Assembly: GCA_900074745.1 (NCBI GenBank)
Contig: LT598468.1
Location: 806,001-870,000 of the forward strand
Length of the DNA stretch: 64,000 nt
Origin: Lachancea mirantina
Taxonomy: Eukaryota; Ascomycota; Saccharomycetes; Saccharomycetales; Saccharomycetaceae
Reading direction: 5' to 3'
Positions 1-9,232 of the stretch are shown here, in pieces. A program made the translations under genes and the position numbers. Under the pieces are notes generated by a model, which was not told the origin of the DNA, did not search any database, and saw only the letters and a list, made by a program, of their open reading frames with translations. Position 1 is the stretch's first letter. Each line of letters begins with the position of its first letter.

Positions 1-873
1 GAAAGTGGCCTCATTTCCCATGGACTGAAGGTTGTTCACCCATATCCGATAACCCGAAGGGACCTCGCCAAAAGTGAGAGACAGCTCACTGCCGTCACAA
101 ATATAGTCTCCGTTAAAATTTTGGAAGGTCTGGGGGAAAAGCCAATCATTGAACTGATTGCTAATCTTAACTTGAGCTTTACCACAATCAAAGCACTGGT
201 AGTGACCTTGAGGATCATAGTTTATAACCTGTTTTCCTCCCAAGATGTACCCATTGGGACACTCAAGTCCCAGATAAAAAGACTCCATTGAACCATAAGT
301 GGTGGTTCTTCCATCATAATAGTACACGCCTTCGTTGGAAGCCGACTCAAAGATAATCTCACTTTGTAGACCTGGGGTCAGCTCTACAGTTTGTTGGCCA
401 GCTGAAAAAACTTTTGAGTTTATCAGCTCAAACTCGTAAGCAGAACCGCCGTCACTAAACATTACACCTATTGCAATCTTGCCACTTAAAGTCCCTCCGA
501 AGTTACTTAACGCTTCGCATTGCATCACGGTTTGATCGTACAAATAGGCTGCTTGTTGGGTCGCAGAGCAATTGAATGCTTCCGTGCCATCATCAAAGTA
601 AATGGTCTCAGACAAGGCGTCATTTTGAAATTTCATTCTGTAGACGGTAGGCATTGCGACATCAAAGTAATCACCCTTCGTAATCTGTCCTTGTTGTTCT
701 ATAACAAAATCAAATGACGCCTTCCACATCCTATGAGGATAAGCCTGCACGCTCAACTTTTCCAGGGATAAGTCACTCAGCTTAACATTCTCTATGACGG
801 CCCCCAACGCTACTACGATGACCTCGAACAAAATCGCGATTATGACAGTAAACTTATATTCAAGCTTCACCAT
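1..873 (-). CDS. SAG1: alpha-agglutinin (SAG1-type cell-wall adhesin), 5' part only
   Basis: Partial gene: the reading frame runs open from an ATG at 873 to the left edge, giving 291 codons with no stop. The product begins with a hydrophobic signal peptide (about residues 8-24). The rest matches the N-terminal immunoglobulin-like adhesion domain of S. cerevisiae Sag1 (the agglutinin-like / ALS N-terminal family). Shared stretches include DDGTEAFNCSATQQAAYLYD near residue 93 and YGSMESFYLGLECPNGY near residue 194. Sag1 is the alpha-cell surface protein that binds a-agglutinin during mating. The Ser/Thr-rich stalk and GPI signal expected downstream lie outside the window. An Mcm1-alpha1-like element lies 436 bp upstream. 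Identity is from remembered sequence; a paralogous adhesin is the main alternative. Confidence 0.85.
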   Translation of the reverse strand, partial: MVKLEYKFTVIIAILFEVIVVALGAVIENVKLSDLSLEKLSVQAYPHRMWKASFDFVIEQQGQITKGDYFDVAMPTVYRMKFQNDALSETIYFDDGTEAFNCSATQQAAYLYDQTVMQCEALSNFGGTLSGKIAIGVMFSDGGSAYEFELINSKVFSAGQQTVELTPGLQSEIIFESASNEGVYYYDGRTTTYGSMESFYLGLECPNGYILGGKQVINYDPQGHYQCFDCGKAQVKISNQFNDWLFPQTFQNFNGDYICDGSELSLTFGEVPSGYRIWVNNLQSMGNEATF

Positions 874-1543
874 CGTTAGGGTTCCAGAAATCTTAAAATG
901 ACCAGATTGTGACACAGCGCACAGCGACGTGATTAAATAGTATTTCGCGGAGGGTGAGATTCACCTCATTTCGAGGGACATGTTGACATTGAGATTGTTC
1001 GCGTGGTCAGATTTATCGGTCTGACAGAATCAATGGTTTGTAATATCCTCACTTCGAACTTTAAAACACAACTCCTGGCTCAATTGTGCCTGTCATGCTT
1101 ATCCATTGAGGACTCAGACATCAGAGAGGTTCACGCGGAACCTGCTCATAGTTTCACTGGTTTTCCGTTATAGTTTGATATTAAAACTTAACCCTATCAA
1201 ATCGCATTACTCAAGAAAAGGGGTCCAGCCCAGTGTGGTAATCAAGAAGAGATTGAGCCATGAATTTCCATGTACGAAAGTCTAATCGAGTCCAATGGAA
1301 TCATGATCTTTCCTAATTAAGGCTTCAATAAGCAGATTGGAAACGATGATGGTTACCTCGAAAAACTTAAATTAGCTGAACCCTTCTCACGTAGACTCTT
1401 GGCTGCACTTGATTGAAGCCGTGGGGTGAGGCCAACAACAGAAACATGTCAATTCGAGAGTGAAGCACATCGAACTGTGTTATTCTGTTGATTTGTGATT
1501 GATTTTTGTAGCTCGAATATTGACTAAAAAAAATCAAAAAGGA
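874..1543. other. SAG1 promoter region
   Basis: No gene is seen in this 670 bp stretch. It lies between the start of the alpha-agglutinin gene and the 3' end of a tRNA-Lys gene. It carries one strong Mcm1-alpha1-like site (1309-1335) and one partial pheromone-response-like motif, GTTTCA, near 1154. Confidence 0.6.
1309..1335 (+). promoter_or_regulatory. Mcm1-alpha1 (P'Q-like) element upstream of SAG1
   Basis: The sequence starts TTTCCTAATTA and ends TTCAATAAGCAG. As I remember it, the S. cerevisiae alpha-specific P'Q consensus starts TTTCCTAATTAGT and ends TCAATGNCAG. The match is close apart from one extra base in the middle and an A for G in the Q half. This composite site binds Mcm1 with alpha1 and turns on alpha-specific genes such as SAG1 and STE3, so its place upstream of SAG1 makes sense. 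Confidence 0.6.
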
Positions 1544-1616
1544 AGCCCTGTAGGGGGCTCGAACCCCTAACCTTATGATTAAGAGTCATACGCGCTACCG
1601 ATTGCGCCAACAAGGC
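1544..1616 (-). tRNA. tRNA-Lys (anticodon CTT), no intron
   Basis: The reverse complement folds as a 73-nt tRNA. It has acceptor GCCTTGT, a D arm with GGCGCAATCGGTAGCGC, anticodon loop CTCTTAA (anticodon CTT) and T arm GGGGTTCGAGCCCC. It is essentially identical to the S. cerevisiae tRNA-Lys(CUU) I remember. The acceptor stem GCCTTGT/ACAGGGC closes with discriminator T. Confidence 0.97.
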
Positions 1617-1981
1617 TCTCGTGTGCTTCTTCTGTGGAAAACGACCACAAGTTCTCGATGCCTTTGCTTGCGCACATCTGATTTCCTTTCGAGGTACCTC
1701 TCTTCTAAGCGGTGTATGTAATTCGACGAAAGATTATTGAATTTGAAAGACATCAAATATTACCTTCAAAACGTTTGGCCATTAGAAGAAATGAACATTC
1801 GTAAAAAGCCCAGCTAAATTTGGTAGCGTCATGTAATGTAGTTTAGAATTCTTTGTATTCTTTTATCTGCTTATTTATGTTTCGTTTTTGTAAATTAATT
1901 AAAAAACATGCTTGATAATTGAGCCGCTTTACAACGAAGGTCTCAAAGCTTGAAATGCCCGAGGTTTCAAAATTACCATGG
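1617..1981. other. intergenic spacer between tRNA-Lys and the HOL1 3' end
   Basis: About 365 bp, AT-rich. It is the 5' flank of the minus-strand tRNA and the terminator region of HOL1. I see no gene or clear motif. Confidence 0.6.
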
Positions 1982-3730
1982 TCAGGCATCTCTGGCCTTC
2001 ACAGATTTGATGTATAGTTTTTTAGTTGCTTGTCTTATCTTTTTCCCCCACAAGAACATTGGAAGCGCTAGAATGGTTATACCGAAATTGATAACGGCCA
2101 AAGCAATATAGGTGTTTTCAGTCCCGGAGGCCTGGAGCCAGTAGGAACAGGTGAAGGTGAAGATGCAAGAAATAGTATTATTGATAATGGCTGTGCAAAC
2201 CATACCCTCCAGGACCATATCAGGGTAGCAATCCATCAAATAAGCCATGGCGATGTCACCAGAGCAACCCCAACTGAAGCCAATGAAGCCTAGACCAACG
2301 TAAATTACCTGCCAAGGTAACGCACGAGCAGCACCAATACCAAACATCAGCAATCCCGCCGGACCAATGATTGCTGTGGCAAAAGAAAAGTACAAACGGT
2401 ATTCAGCCTCTAGAATTCCATTATTTCTGCGGGCCATCCAGAGAACAAAGTAGTCGCTGATAATACCCGCATAAATACATCCAACGACTGCGCCAATCAA
2501 AGTAGGCACATTCATGATTGCAACACCGTAGTCGCTATAGTTCCACGGAGCATCATAAAAGTAGGTGTCTTCTGTAGTCAGATAAAACGTCAAAAACACA
2601 TCTTGTATACCCCAGAAAAGGCCTGAAAGCCAGACTGGTGGAAAAAGGAACATTCTCAAATTGATTCCAATATAGTGGAAGTATTGTTTGAATCCAAGCC
2701 CTTGAAGATTGGTAGCTTTCGTGACAAGAGCAACGCGTTTAGAATAAGAGTAATCTTTTTCGCTCGATCCATCAATCAGCTTGCTTTCATCTGCAGATGT
2801 AATTGTTCTTTCGTTGTCGTAGTAAGGCTCTGATCTGTCATGAAGAAAGGACTTGTCCTCTTCGTGAATTTCAATTTCTGAGGTTTTCCCTGCATTGACA
2901 AGAGGTTGCAAAGTTGAGTTCTGCCAATCGGAGTTTTCCTCTTGAGGTCTTGACCCACGCTTGGTTGAAAGCGGGGTTATGTACTTGTTTCTGTCAAAAT
3001 AAGTCTCTTCGCATCCAAAAACGATCGCAATGAGAAGCGCGCCAGATATGATCACAGCAACCCAGCCAACCCAACGAAAACTAACAAGTGAAGAAATGTA
3101 GCCTGCAATCAAAGGTCCTAAAAATGTGCCCACACTTGTTGACAGAATGTAAATGGTCAGTACTGAGCCAAGTTGGTGCTGGAAAAATATATCGCTCAGT
3201 GAGAGCTGGACTTGGGCCTCAGCACAAGATTCGCTAATTCCAACAAAAAGCTGCGACCAAATAGTGTCAGAAGTACGTTTTGCCAAGGCAAACCACAGAG
3301 CTCCGAAAAGTCCCAGCGCAATGCAAATGAGGTATGTGATTTTTCTGCCGTAAAGATTCGCAAACGGCGCGAGAAACAAAGTGGCCCACCCAATACCAAG
3401 GAAAAGCACACCCGCACCCGTATTCATTGCATCGTAAGAAATACCGTAGATTTCATTTAACGAGTCTTGCGCTGCTCCGGCATCATTGCTCGTAGCGGCA
3501 GTAAAAGCAGTAATAAAGGCCATTAGCGCTAGATGCCATAGTTTCCTGTTCTTTGACCAGTTGAGAGGATCATTGGGAGAGTCAGAAGGCTGTGGAATAA
3601 GCACTACGCCTTCGTCATTTTTCTTGAGTTTAGAACCATATATAACTCCATTTTCAAGACTGTTAGACGAGTATATGTTAAAAGTACCTGGGATATAGTC
3701 CGGATGATGGATATTCGTGTATTTGTCCAT
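1982..3730 (-). CDS. HOL1: HOL1 plasma-membrane polyamine transporter (MFS, DHA1 type)
   Basis: 582 residues, against about 586 for S. cerevisiae Hol1. Near-identical blocks run through the N-terminus (MDKYTNIHHPDYIPGTFNIY), the first helices (FTAATSNDAGAAQDSLNEIY) and the C-terminal half. It is a twelve-helix major facilitator superfamily protein with an acidic cytoplasmic loop at about residues 255-355 between the two six-helix halves. Hol1 is the high-affinity polyamine permease and also passes other cations. In S. cerevisiae its translation is held down by a short upstream ORF ending Pro-Ser-stop. The leader here has upstream ORFs, but none with that ending. Confidence 0.95.
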   Translation of the reverse strand: MDKYTNIHHPDYIPGTFNIYSSNSLENGVIYGSKLKKNDEGVVLIPQPSDSPNDPLNWSKNRKLWHLALMAFITAFTAATSNDAGAAQDSLNEIYGISYDAMNTGAGVLFLGIGWATLFLAPFANLYGRKITYLICIALGLFGALWFALAKRTSDTIWSQLFVGISESCAEAQVQLSLSDIFFQHQLGSVLTIYILSTSVGTFLGPLIAGYISSLVSFRWVGWVAVIISGALLIAIVFGCEETYFDRNKYITPLSTKRGSRPQEENSDWQNSTLQPLVNAGKTSEIEIHEEDKSFLHDRSEPYYDNERTITSADESKLIDGSSEKDYSYSKRVALVTKATNLQGLGFKQYFHYIGINLRMFLFPPVWLSGLFWGIQDVFLTFYLTTEDTYFYDAPWNYSDYGVAIMNVPTLIGAVVGCIYAGIISDYFVLWMARRNNGILEAEYRLYFSFATAIIGPAGLLMFGIGAARALPWQVIYVGLGFIGFSWGCSGDIAMAYLMDCYPDMVLEGMVCTAIINNTISCIFTFTCSYWLQASGTENTYIALAVINFGITILALPMFLWGKKIRQATKKLYIKSVKARDA

Positions 3731-4074
3731 AACTCAGCAATTGCAGCAATTTTCAAGTATACATCGAAGTTTCCAGCTTCAATCGAGTCCTTATCTGTGG
3801 TATTCTCGAACTTTTGTTGGTTCGTTCTTGCAGCTTTTCGAAAATTTTCATATCCTAAAAACTTGTCTTGGCGCTGGAAAATATTTAAGTCTCAAGCAAA
3901 GCTGAGCTGATAAGCAAAGAGAAAGAGATATAAATCGAACATGCCGAATTTTTGACGTAAACGAAGCTAAAATAAATTCTACAAATATTTAAAATGAAGC
4001 TTCTAATGGCCTTTTGGATGCTAGGATATGGCAGCGCTCGTAGCTGTTTTTTTTAATTTCTATTTCAATCGGCT
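3731..4074 (-). promoter_or_regulatory. HOL1 leader/promoter with candidate upstream ORFs
   Basis: 344 bp between HOL1 and the 3' end of SSL1. On the minus strand it holds a 32-codon upstream ORF at 3851-3753 that ends Met-Tyr-Thr-stop, 22 nt before the HOL1 ATG; an internal in-frame ATG gives a minimal MYT-stop version. A 16-codon ORF lies at 3942-3892. Whether they are transcribed depends on the transcription start, which cannot be read from sequence. Confidence 0.45.
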
Positions 4075-5484
4075 TCAGATGTGAGGCCGCGACTCACAGC
4101 CTGGACAGTTATGAAGTGTCTCGTGGATGTAAATGTCACAGTCTATGCAAAAATCTCGACGGCAATCTTCGCATCGGTATCGAGAGCTGGTCAAGAGCTC
4201 GTGTGTCTTGTGATTTTTGAGCCTGGGAAACCTTTTCAAACAAGCAAAACAGCTTTCTGAAGAAAACGTTTCTGAGATGGGCACTTCTTGAAATGTTTTC
4301 AAGGGCATTAAATGGTGGTAGGATCTTGCAAGATGAGTGGAGAGGATGAGCATTAGGTCACAGCAAGGACACACAGTGGGGAGCGAGCAAACTTTGCTTT
4401 TGCAATTAGGACATATGTAACCCTCGAAAACCAGCTTGGAATGACAAGTGCAGAATGAAGGCGTGTCCTCGAGAACCCGAGTCGGGAATCCCATTTTCAC
4501 GAGCGTAAAACCTTTGTTGATTTTATTGACAGGTAAAGGTGTAACGGCACTATCGAAAAGGTCCTTGAAATGCGCTTCATTCAAAATGACACCGTAAAAA
4601 GAAGTGTCACCGTAGTTCGTCTGTTTGCAAAGCTCTTTGCAGATCGATACTTGTGCGGAAAGGCCGATAACACGTACTCTTATTTTCTCTTGTACAAGTG
4701 AGGCCATTGTCTGATGGATGTCACCAGGGTCGGTACTGGAGAGTGCGCCAAAGACAATGAGCACCTCGCGAGTGCAATGCGGTGGGACATGCAACAGCAG
4801 GCCACGCGCCATTTCAAGCGCATTTTGAAGCGAGCTGTTGCTCTTGGGTTCCTGTTTACGCATGACTTTGAGAGCATCGATGTGGTCTTGCGGGTTCCCG
4901 CTCACCTGGCTCACGAGATGTGCAAGATCGCTTCTCATGCACACTATACCCAATTGCGAAATAGGATTTTGATCAAAGAACTCATGCACGAAATCTATGG
5001 CGTACTGGATCGTCATGGCATACCGGTTGGGTCGAAGGTCCTTCTCCAGCATCGCCTCACTGCAATCGAGGACCAGGATCATGGTTCTGATGATTCCACG
5101 TTGGAAAGGAGTCATATTTTTGGCTGCAGCTCTTTTTTTCCGCGCCTCGATCAGACTGGCCACCAGCGTGGCCATACTGCCCTCATCGTCCACTTTTACA
5201 AGGTCCCAGCTTCGCTGAATGTCTTCTTCCCAAGCATACCCACCGTTGGCACCTTGTAAGTTTTTGTTTGCAGGCTTCTTGCTGCGTCGCGATCGCCTAC
5301 TGACGCTTATTTCGTTCTCACTAGAAAGGTTCTCATCGTCGCTGCCACTTCTCGCCCCGGTCTCATCACGGTACTCTTCTTCGATACGAACCCGCTTCTT
5401 CACCTGCGCTTGCCCATTCTTCTTGGGCCGCGAGTTGTGACTGGTAACATCGTCCTCCGCCTCGGATTCACTTGGCAAGGCCAT
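4075..5484 (-). CDS. SSL1: TFIIH core subunit Ssl1 (p44)
   Basis: 469 residues (S. cerevisiae 461). An acidic and basic low-complexity N-terminus leads into a von Willebrand A domain (about residues 134-310, with ILVLDCSEAM giving the Asp140-x-Ser142 of the metal site). The C-terminus has clustered cysteines: a C4 zinc finger (CTCHSK...CPNCKSKVC...CPCC) and a RING-like zinc module (CFACLKRF...CEDCRRDFCIDCD). Ssl1 holds and stimulates the Rad3 helicase in TFIIH for transcription initiation and nucleotide excision repair. It is divergent to THI73 across a 2 kb gap, as YLR005W and YLR004C are in S. cerevisiae. Confidence 0.95.
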   Translation of the reverse strand: MALPSESEAEDDVTSHNSRPKKNGQAQVKKRVRIEEEYRDETGARSGSDDENLSSENEISVSRRSRRSKKPANKNLQGANGGYAWEEDIQRSWDLVKVDDEGSMATLVASLIEARKKRAAAKNMTPFQRGIIRTMILVLDCSEAMLEKDLRPNRYAMTIQYAIDFVHEFFDQNPISQLGIVCMRSDLAHLVSQVSGNPQDHIDALKVMRKQEPKSNSSLQNALEMARGLLLHVPPHCTREVLIVFGALSSTDPGDIHQTMASLVQEKIRVRVIGLSAQVSICKELCKQTNYGDTSFYGVILNEAHFKDLFDSAVTPLPVNKINKGFTLVKMGFPTRVLEDTPSFCTCHSKLVFEGYICPNCKSKVCSLPTVCPCCDLMLILSTHLARSYHHLMPLKTFQEVPISETFSSESCFACLKRFPRLKNHKTHELLTSSRYRCEDCRRDFCIDCDIYIHETLHNCPGCESRPHI

Positions 5485-6616
5485 CGCACGACGAGAAGAT
5501 CCGTGTTAAGCTTAGCACAGTGGATCCAGTTCTGCCGTCTTTGCAATATTTGAAAGCGATGGCGCGGTCACGTGGAAGAGTCTGGCAATAAAACCACGTG
5601 ACATGTGACATATTTCAAGTTTTAGCTTATGGGATAAGATCTCTGGTTGTATTTGAAATGCAGCTGTCATTGAGATCCTTTTCTAAACGTTTAATGAGCT
5701 TAGTACAGGTTGTTAAAAAAAGCAGCATGATTTCATGATGAACTTGTGCAAAAAATCACTAAAGCGACTCTGGAAAGCGTTGCCAAAAATTTTCTAGATA
5801 CCCTGTATATTGGCTTCTAGCCACAGCAAATTTTTTAAGCTTCTCGAGCTGATCCTTCAGTAGTTAATTACACTTATGCTCACCATTTGAGTCTTTTTTT
5901 CGATTATTTTATTTTATTTTTTTCAAGTATTTTTTATGTATTTTTCATTATCTTATTATTGAATGTATGGTAAAATTGAGAGGAATATTCATTCGCAATA
6001 TGACCTTATGACTAGACCAGCGAGTGTTAGACGAACTAGGGCCCGTCAATAGTGCCACGTAAACAAAAGCGAGTCCCTGTAAGACTCTAACGTCGTTTTT
6101 TAGACACTTCAAATACTTGTCAATTAGCTTCAATTAGTTTGATCTCTAGCAGTAATTCAAAAAATGGCGAATGGCTCCTGGTATCAAATCGCTAAAAAAT
6201 GATAAATTTGCACCAATTTTTGTATGCAGAATCATTCACGACTTGGAAAGAATGAACATTAGGAAAAGCATTTACAGTAAGCGGTGTGTAAATTCGTTTA
6301 AAGGAACCTACAGTGGATTGAAGACCCTGCCCTCGCGGCTAGCCAAGACGAAACCTTATGGTCAAGTAGGATCAAGCCTAAAGAATAGGTCGGCGGCAGA
6401 CGTTTTCGGAATTAGAAGGCGAAAGAGGAATTACGGCAGCAGGCAGATACTTGGAAGTGCACGACGTAGACGATCATCACGAAGCAATTTAGACCACAGC
6501 TGGGGACAAAACCGGAGTCCGGTGATAAGCGAATGTTGATTCTGATAGATTTGAAGAATTGACCAATTGTTTCAAGATCTGATTTGATCGCTCGCTGCTT
6601 TGTCGTAATTACGTGG

Positions 6617-6652
6617 CACACACACACACACACACACGCACGCTCTCTCTCT
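6617..6652. repeat. CA/CT dinucleotide microsatellite
   Basis: A run of (CA)n interrupted by CG steps passes into a (CT)n run. It is a compound dinucleotide microsatellite in the middle of the SSL1-THI73 intergenic region. Confidence 0.9.
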
Positions 6653-7352
6653 GATGAAATGATTTAAAGACATGATCTCCGCCGGCTGCTTGACCTGCTA
6701 CTTGAACCGTCTACAAGCAACCCTGTGCCGAATATCGTCTTATATGAACCACAATCACGTGACTTCCAATGCTTAATTAGAAACTCAGACAGACCATAGG
6801 TGTCGCTTCCAAGCGAGCACGAAACAAACAAAGCAGAAAGCTTAGCAGAGGACTGAACTCGAAGATACAGACCGAACTTCAAGGCAACGTCGCAGATGAC
6901 CTCAGGATCGAGTCGTGTATTCTTGTAGTGTCCTGTATCCCAGCTGCGAGTCAAATGTTCGACACCTCAAGAACAGATCTTGACTTGTATCGAATCGCTG
7001 CGGATCGCTAGCATTTGCCTCCATTGCTCCATTGTTTCAGAAAGCACCCTTCTGCATGCGTTCTCGCCATTGTCTCGCTGTCTAGCGCCGCTAAACACGC
7101 GATTTCGATGCGCTAAACGGGCCTCGTCGCATATGAAATTAGGTCCCTCCGGTGTCGCAACATCGTTGAGCATGCTGTAAGAAGGAAGACTTCTTTATTC
7201 GCAGAACAATAGACAGCGCACGATTGCGTGGTGTATGCCCGCTTCTGTTGAAGCAGATGGGATCATTGGATCGTATTGTGCGGTCAAATCTAGCTTTTCT
7301 CGGTCGAGAGATTGTTGTAAAAGAAAAAGTCAAGTCCTGGTTTTCGGTGTTT

Positions 7353-7377
7353 TTACAGTTACCGAAGGTAACTGTAA
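7353..7377. promoter_or_regulatory. perfect 11-bp inverted repeat in the THI73 promoter
   Basis: TTACAGTTACC, a GAA spacer, then GGTAACTGTAA: an exact dyad of 11 bp per arm. It lies 63 bp upstream of the TATA box and about 140 bp upstream of the likely ATG. The position and symmetry fit an operator for a dimeric regulator. Which protein would bind is unknown. Confidence 0.45.
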
Positions 7378-7440
7378 GAACCTGCAGGGCCCGTAGATAG
7401 ACGATGTGTTGAAAAACGCTCGAACGGAGCGAGAAGGAGT

Positions 7441-7448
7441 TATAAAAA
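7441..7448 (+). promoter_or_regulatory. TATA box of THI73
   Basis: TATAAAAA lies 75 bp before the ATG at 7516. It decides the start choice, because the more upstream ATG at 7462 would sit only 14 bp after the TATA box, before any normal transcription start. Confidence 0.6.
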
Positions 7449-7515
7449 GAAGAGATGTGCGATGATGTTTGAGAGATGCTGGCATGAAGCTAGTTGGCAG
7501 ACCAAAAAACAGACA

Positions 7516-9063
7516 ATGTCGATGACAGACAGTGAAAAAAGGCCAGAGTTTACAGAGGAGAAAGTATCATTGACGTCGGAGGACGACGAAGACGTTGCGT
7601 TGAAATATTTGAAAAAAACGCAGGCCGAGTCGTACGTGTTTGACAATGATGACGAAAAAACTAAGAAGAAAGATGGCATGTACTATGGTGATTTCCAGCT
7701 GGCACCGAAACTGCTGCGCAAAGTGGATTTTTTCATTATGCCGTTTTTATGCTGCACGTATTTGCTCATGTTCTTAGACAAAGCGCTACTTAACTACGCG
7801 GCGGCGATGGGGATCAAGAAACATTTGAAAGGTAACGAGTTCTCGAACTTGGGTACGATTTTCTCTGCCGCGTACATCTTTGCCGAGCCCCTTGTGACCT
7901 ACTGTATCCAGCGGTTCCCGATCTCCAAAGTCATGGGTGTTTTCATCATCTCGTGGGGGGTCGTGTTGGCGTGCCATTCGGCCTGCAAAACGTATGCGTC
8001 GCTCATGATCGTGCGTACGCTGCTAGGCTTCTTCGAAGCCAGCAGCGCGGTCGGGTGTATCGCGATTAGCGGTATGTATTACACGAAGGCTGAACAATCT
8101 GCACGTATTGGTTACTGGGCAACCCAGGCTGGTACTGGTTACATCGTTGGTGGTCTCATTTCGTTTGGGTTTTTGCATTATCATGGCAAGACATTTACGT
8201 CGTGGCAAATCATGTTTTTGATCGTCGGGCTGGTCACCGTGATCTTTGGTATTACGACTGTGCTATACTTACCAGACAACGTCACCAACGCATGGTTCTT
8301 GACAGAAAGTGAGAAATTGGAAGTCATTCGCCACATCAGATCCAACCAGACCGGCCTCGAAAACAAGAAACTCAAGAAGGAGCAGCTCAAGGAGCTATTC
8401 CTGCACGACAAATTGACGTACCCAATGTTGCTTCTCACCGCATGCTCGCAGATCTCTACGGGATCCATCGGTAACTTTTCGGTCACCATCACGCAAACGT
8501 TCGGCTTTGATGCATACCAGACCGCTCTGCTTCAGCTGCCTATCGGTGCAATCACGGCCATGATCATTCTCATCACCACGCAGCTTTTGTCGCGTTTCGG
8601 CAGTTTCACTCTCATCACAACTTCCATGTACATACCAGCGATCATCGGATGTATCGTCATGATTGCGCTGCCTCTCTCCCACAAGGTGGGCAACTTGCTC
8701 GCGCTCTACTTGCTCTACAGCGGTTCTTGTGTGATTACCAATATTTACATCTGGAATAGTTGTAACACTTCCGGATATTCCAAGAGAGTTTTCAGAAATG
8801 CCATCACTATGATCGTTTACAATGTATCTTGTATTGTTGCACCTCAGATGTTTAGAGCTTACTCCGCTCCCAGATACATTCCGGCCAAGATCACGCTTTT
8901 GGTCACTCAGTGTGTGTGTGTTCCACTACAACTCTACCTCGGCTACTTGTGCAAGAAAGAGAACGAAAAAAGAGACAAAGAGCAAGAAAACACGGAACTA
9001 AAGGAGTACAAGTTTTTGGATATGACAGACATCGAGAACAGGAACTTCAGATACATCTACTGA
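7516..9063 (+). CDS. THI73: THI73-type MFS organic-anion permease (Dal5/allantoate family)
   Basis: 515 residues from the chosen ATG at 7516; an in-frame ATG at 7462 would add 18 but sits just after the TATA box. The protein has an acidic N-terminus, then twelve hydrophobic segments. It has hallmarks of the anion:cation symporter family, such as DFFIMPFLCCTYLLMFLDKA and RTLLGFFEASSAVGCI. S. cerevisiae Thi73 (523 residues) is a putative carboxylic-acid permease reported as thiamine-repressed. The assignment leans on synteny: SSL1 divergent to it and CMS1 just downstream reproduce YLR005W-YLR004C-YLR003C. A THI5-family gene lies 9.5 kb away. The transported substrate cannot be read from sequence. 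Confidence 0.8.
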   Translation: MSMTDSEKRPEFTEEKVSLTSEDDEDVALKYLKKTQAESYVFDNDDEKTKKKDGMYYGDFQLAPKLLRKVDFFIMPFLCCTYLLMFLDKALLNYAAAMGIKKHLKGNEFSNLGTIFSAAYIFAEPLVTYCIQRFPISKVMGVFIISWGVVLACHSACKTYASLMIVRTLLGFFEASSAVGCIAISGMYYTKAEQSARIGYWATQAGTGYIVGGLISFGFLHYHGKTFTSWQIMFLIVGLVTVIFGITTVLYLPDNVTNAWFLTESEKLEVIRHIRSNQTGLENKKLKKEQLKELFLHDKLTYPMLLLTACSQISTGSIGNFSVTITQTFGFDAYQTALLQLPIGAITAMIILITTQLLSRFGSFTLITTSMYIPAIIGCIVMIALPLSHKVGNLLALYLLYSGSCVITNIYIWNSCNTSGYSKRVFRNAITMIVYNVSCIVAPQMFRAYSAPRYIPAKITLLVTQCVCVPLQLYLGYLCKKENEKRDKEQENTELKEYKFLDMTDIENRNFRYIY

Positions 9064-9232
9064 GTCGTTAAAGTCGCCCCTTACAGGCTTGAACAGGCTC
9101 ATCTCGAAATCATACGTAATGAGTGATTTTTTTTGTAAAAAGTAATAATAATCAGGATAATTAATACCAAATCGATGAGCTTCGAAGAAAAGTGGTAGAA
9201 CAGAGATCTCACTTTGCATGCCAAAAGACGGC

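Larger units (their letters stand above)
5485..7515. other. long intergenic region between SSL1 and THI73
   Basis: About 2 kb between divergent genes. It holds two TCACGTG-type E-boxes near 5568 and 5592 and another near 6757, an A/T tract at 5895-5960, a CA/CT microsatellite at 6617-6652, a perfect hairpin at 7353-7377 and a TATA box at 7441. Open frames such as 6171-6539 (+) resemble no family I know and have a skewed Lys/Arg/Ser composition, so I do not call genes here. Confidence 0.5.

Noticed and set aside
5567-5660. TCACGTGG followed by TGTATTTGAAA: possible centromere CDEI/CDEIII
   Set aside because: The sequence between is not the required 80-90% AT, and the CDEIII core TTCCGAA is missing.
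6171-6539. 122-codon plus-strand ORF with an ATG in the SSL1-THI73 gap
   Set aside because: Composition is skewed to Lys/Arg/Ser, no motif or family is recognisable, and it overlaps opposite-strand frames of similar quality; likely chance.
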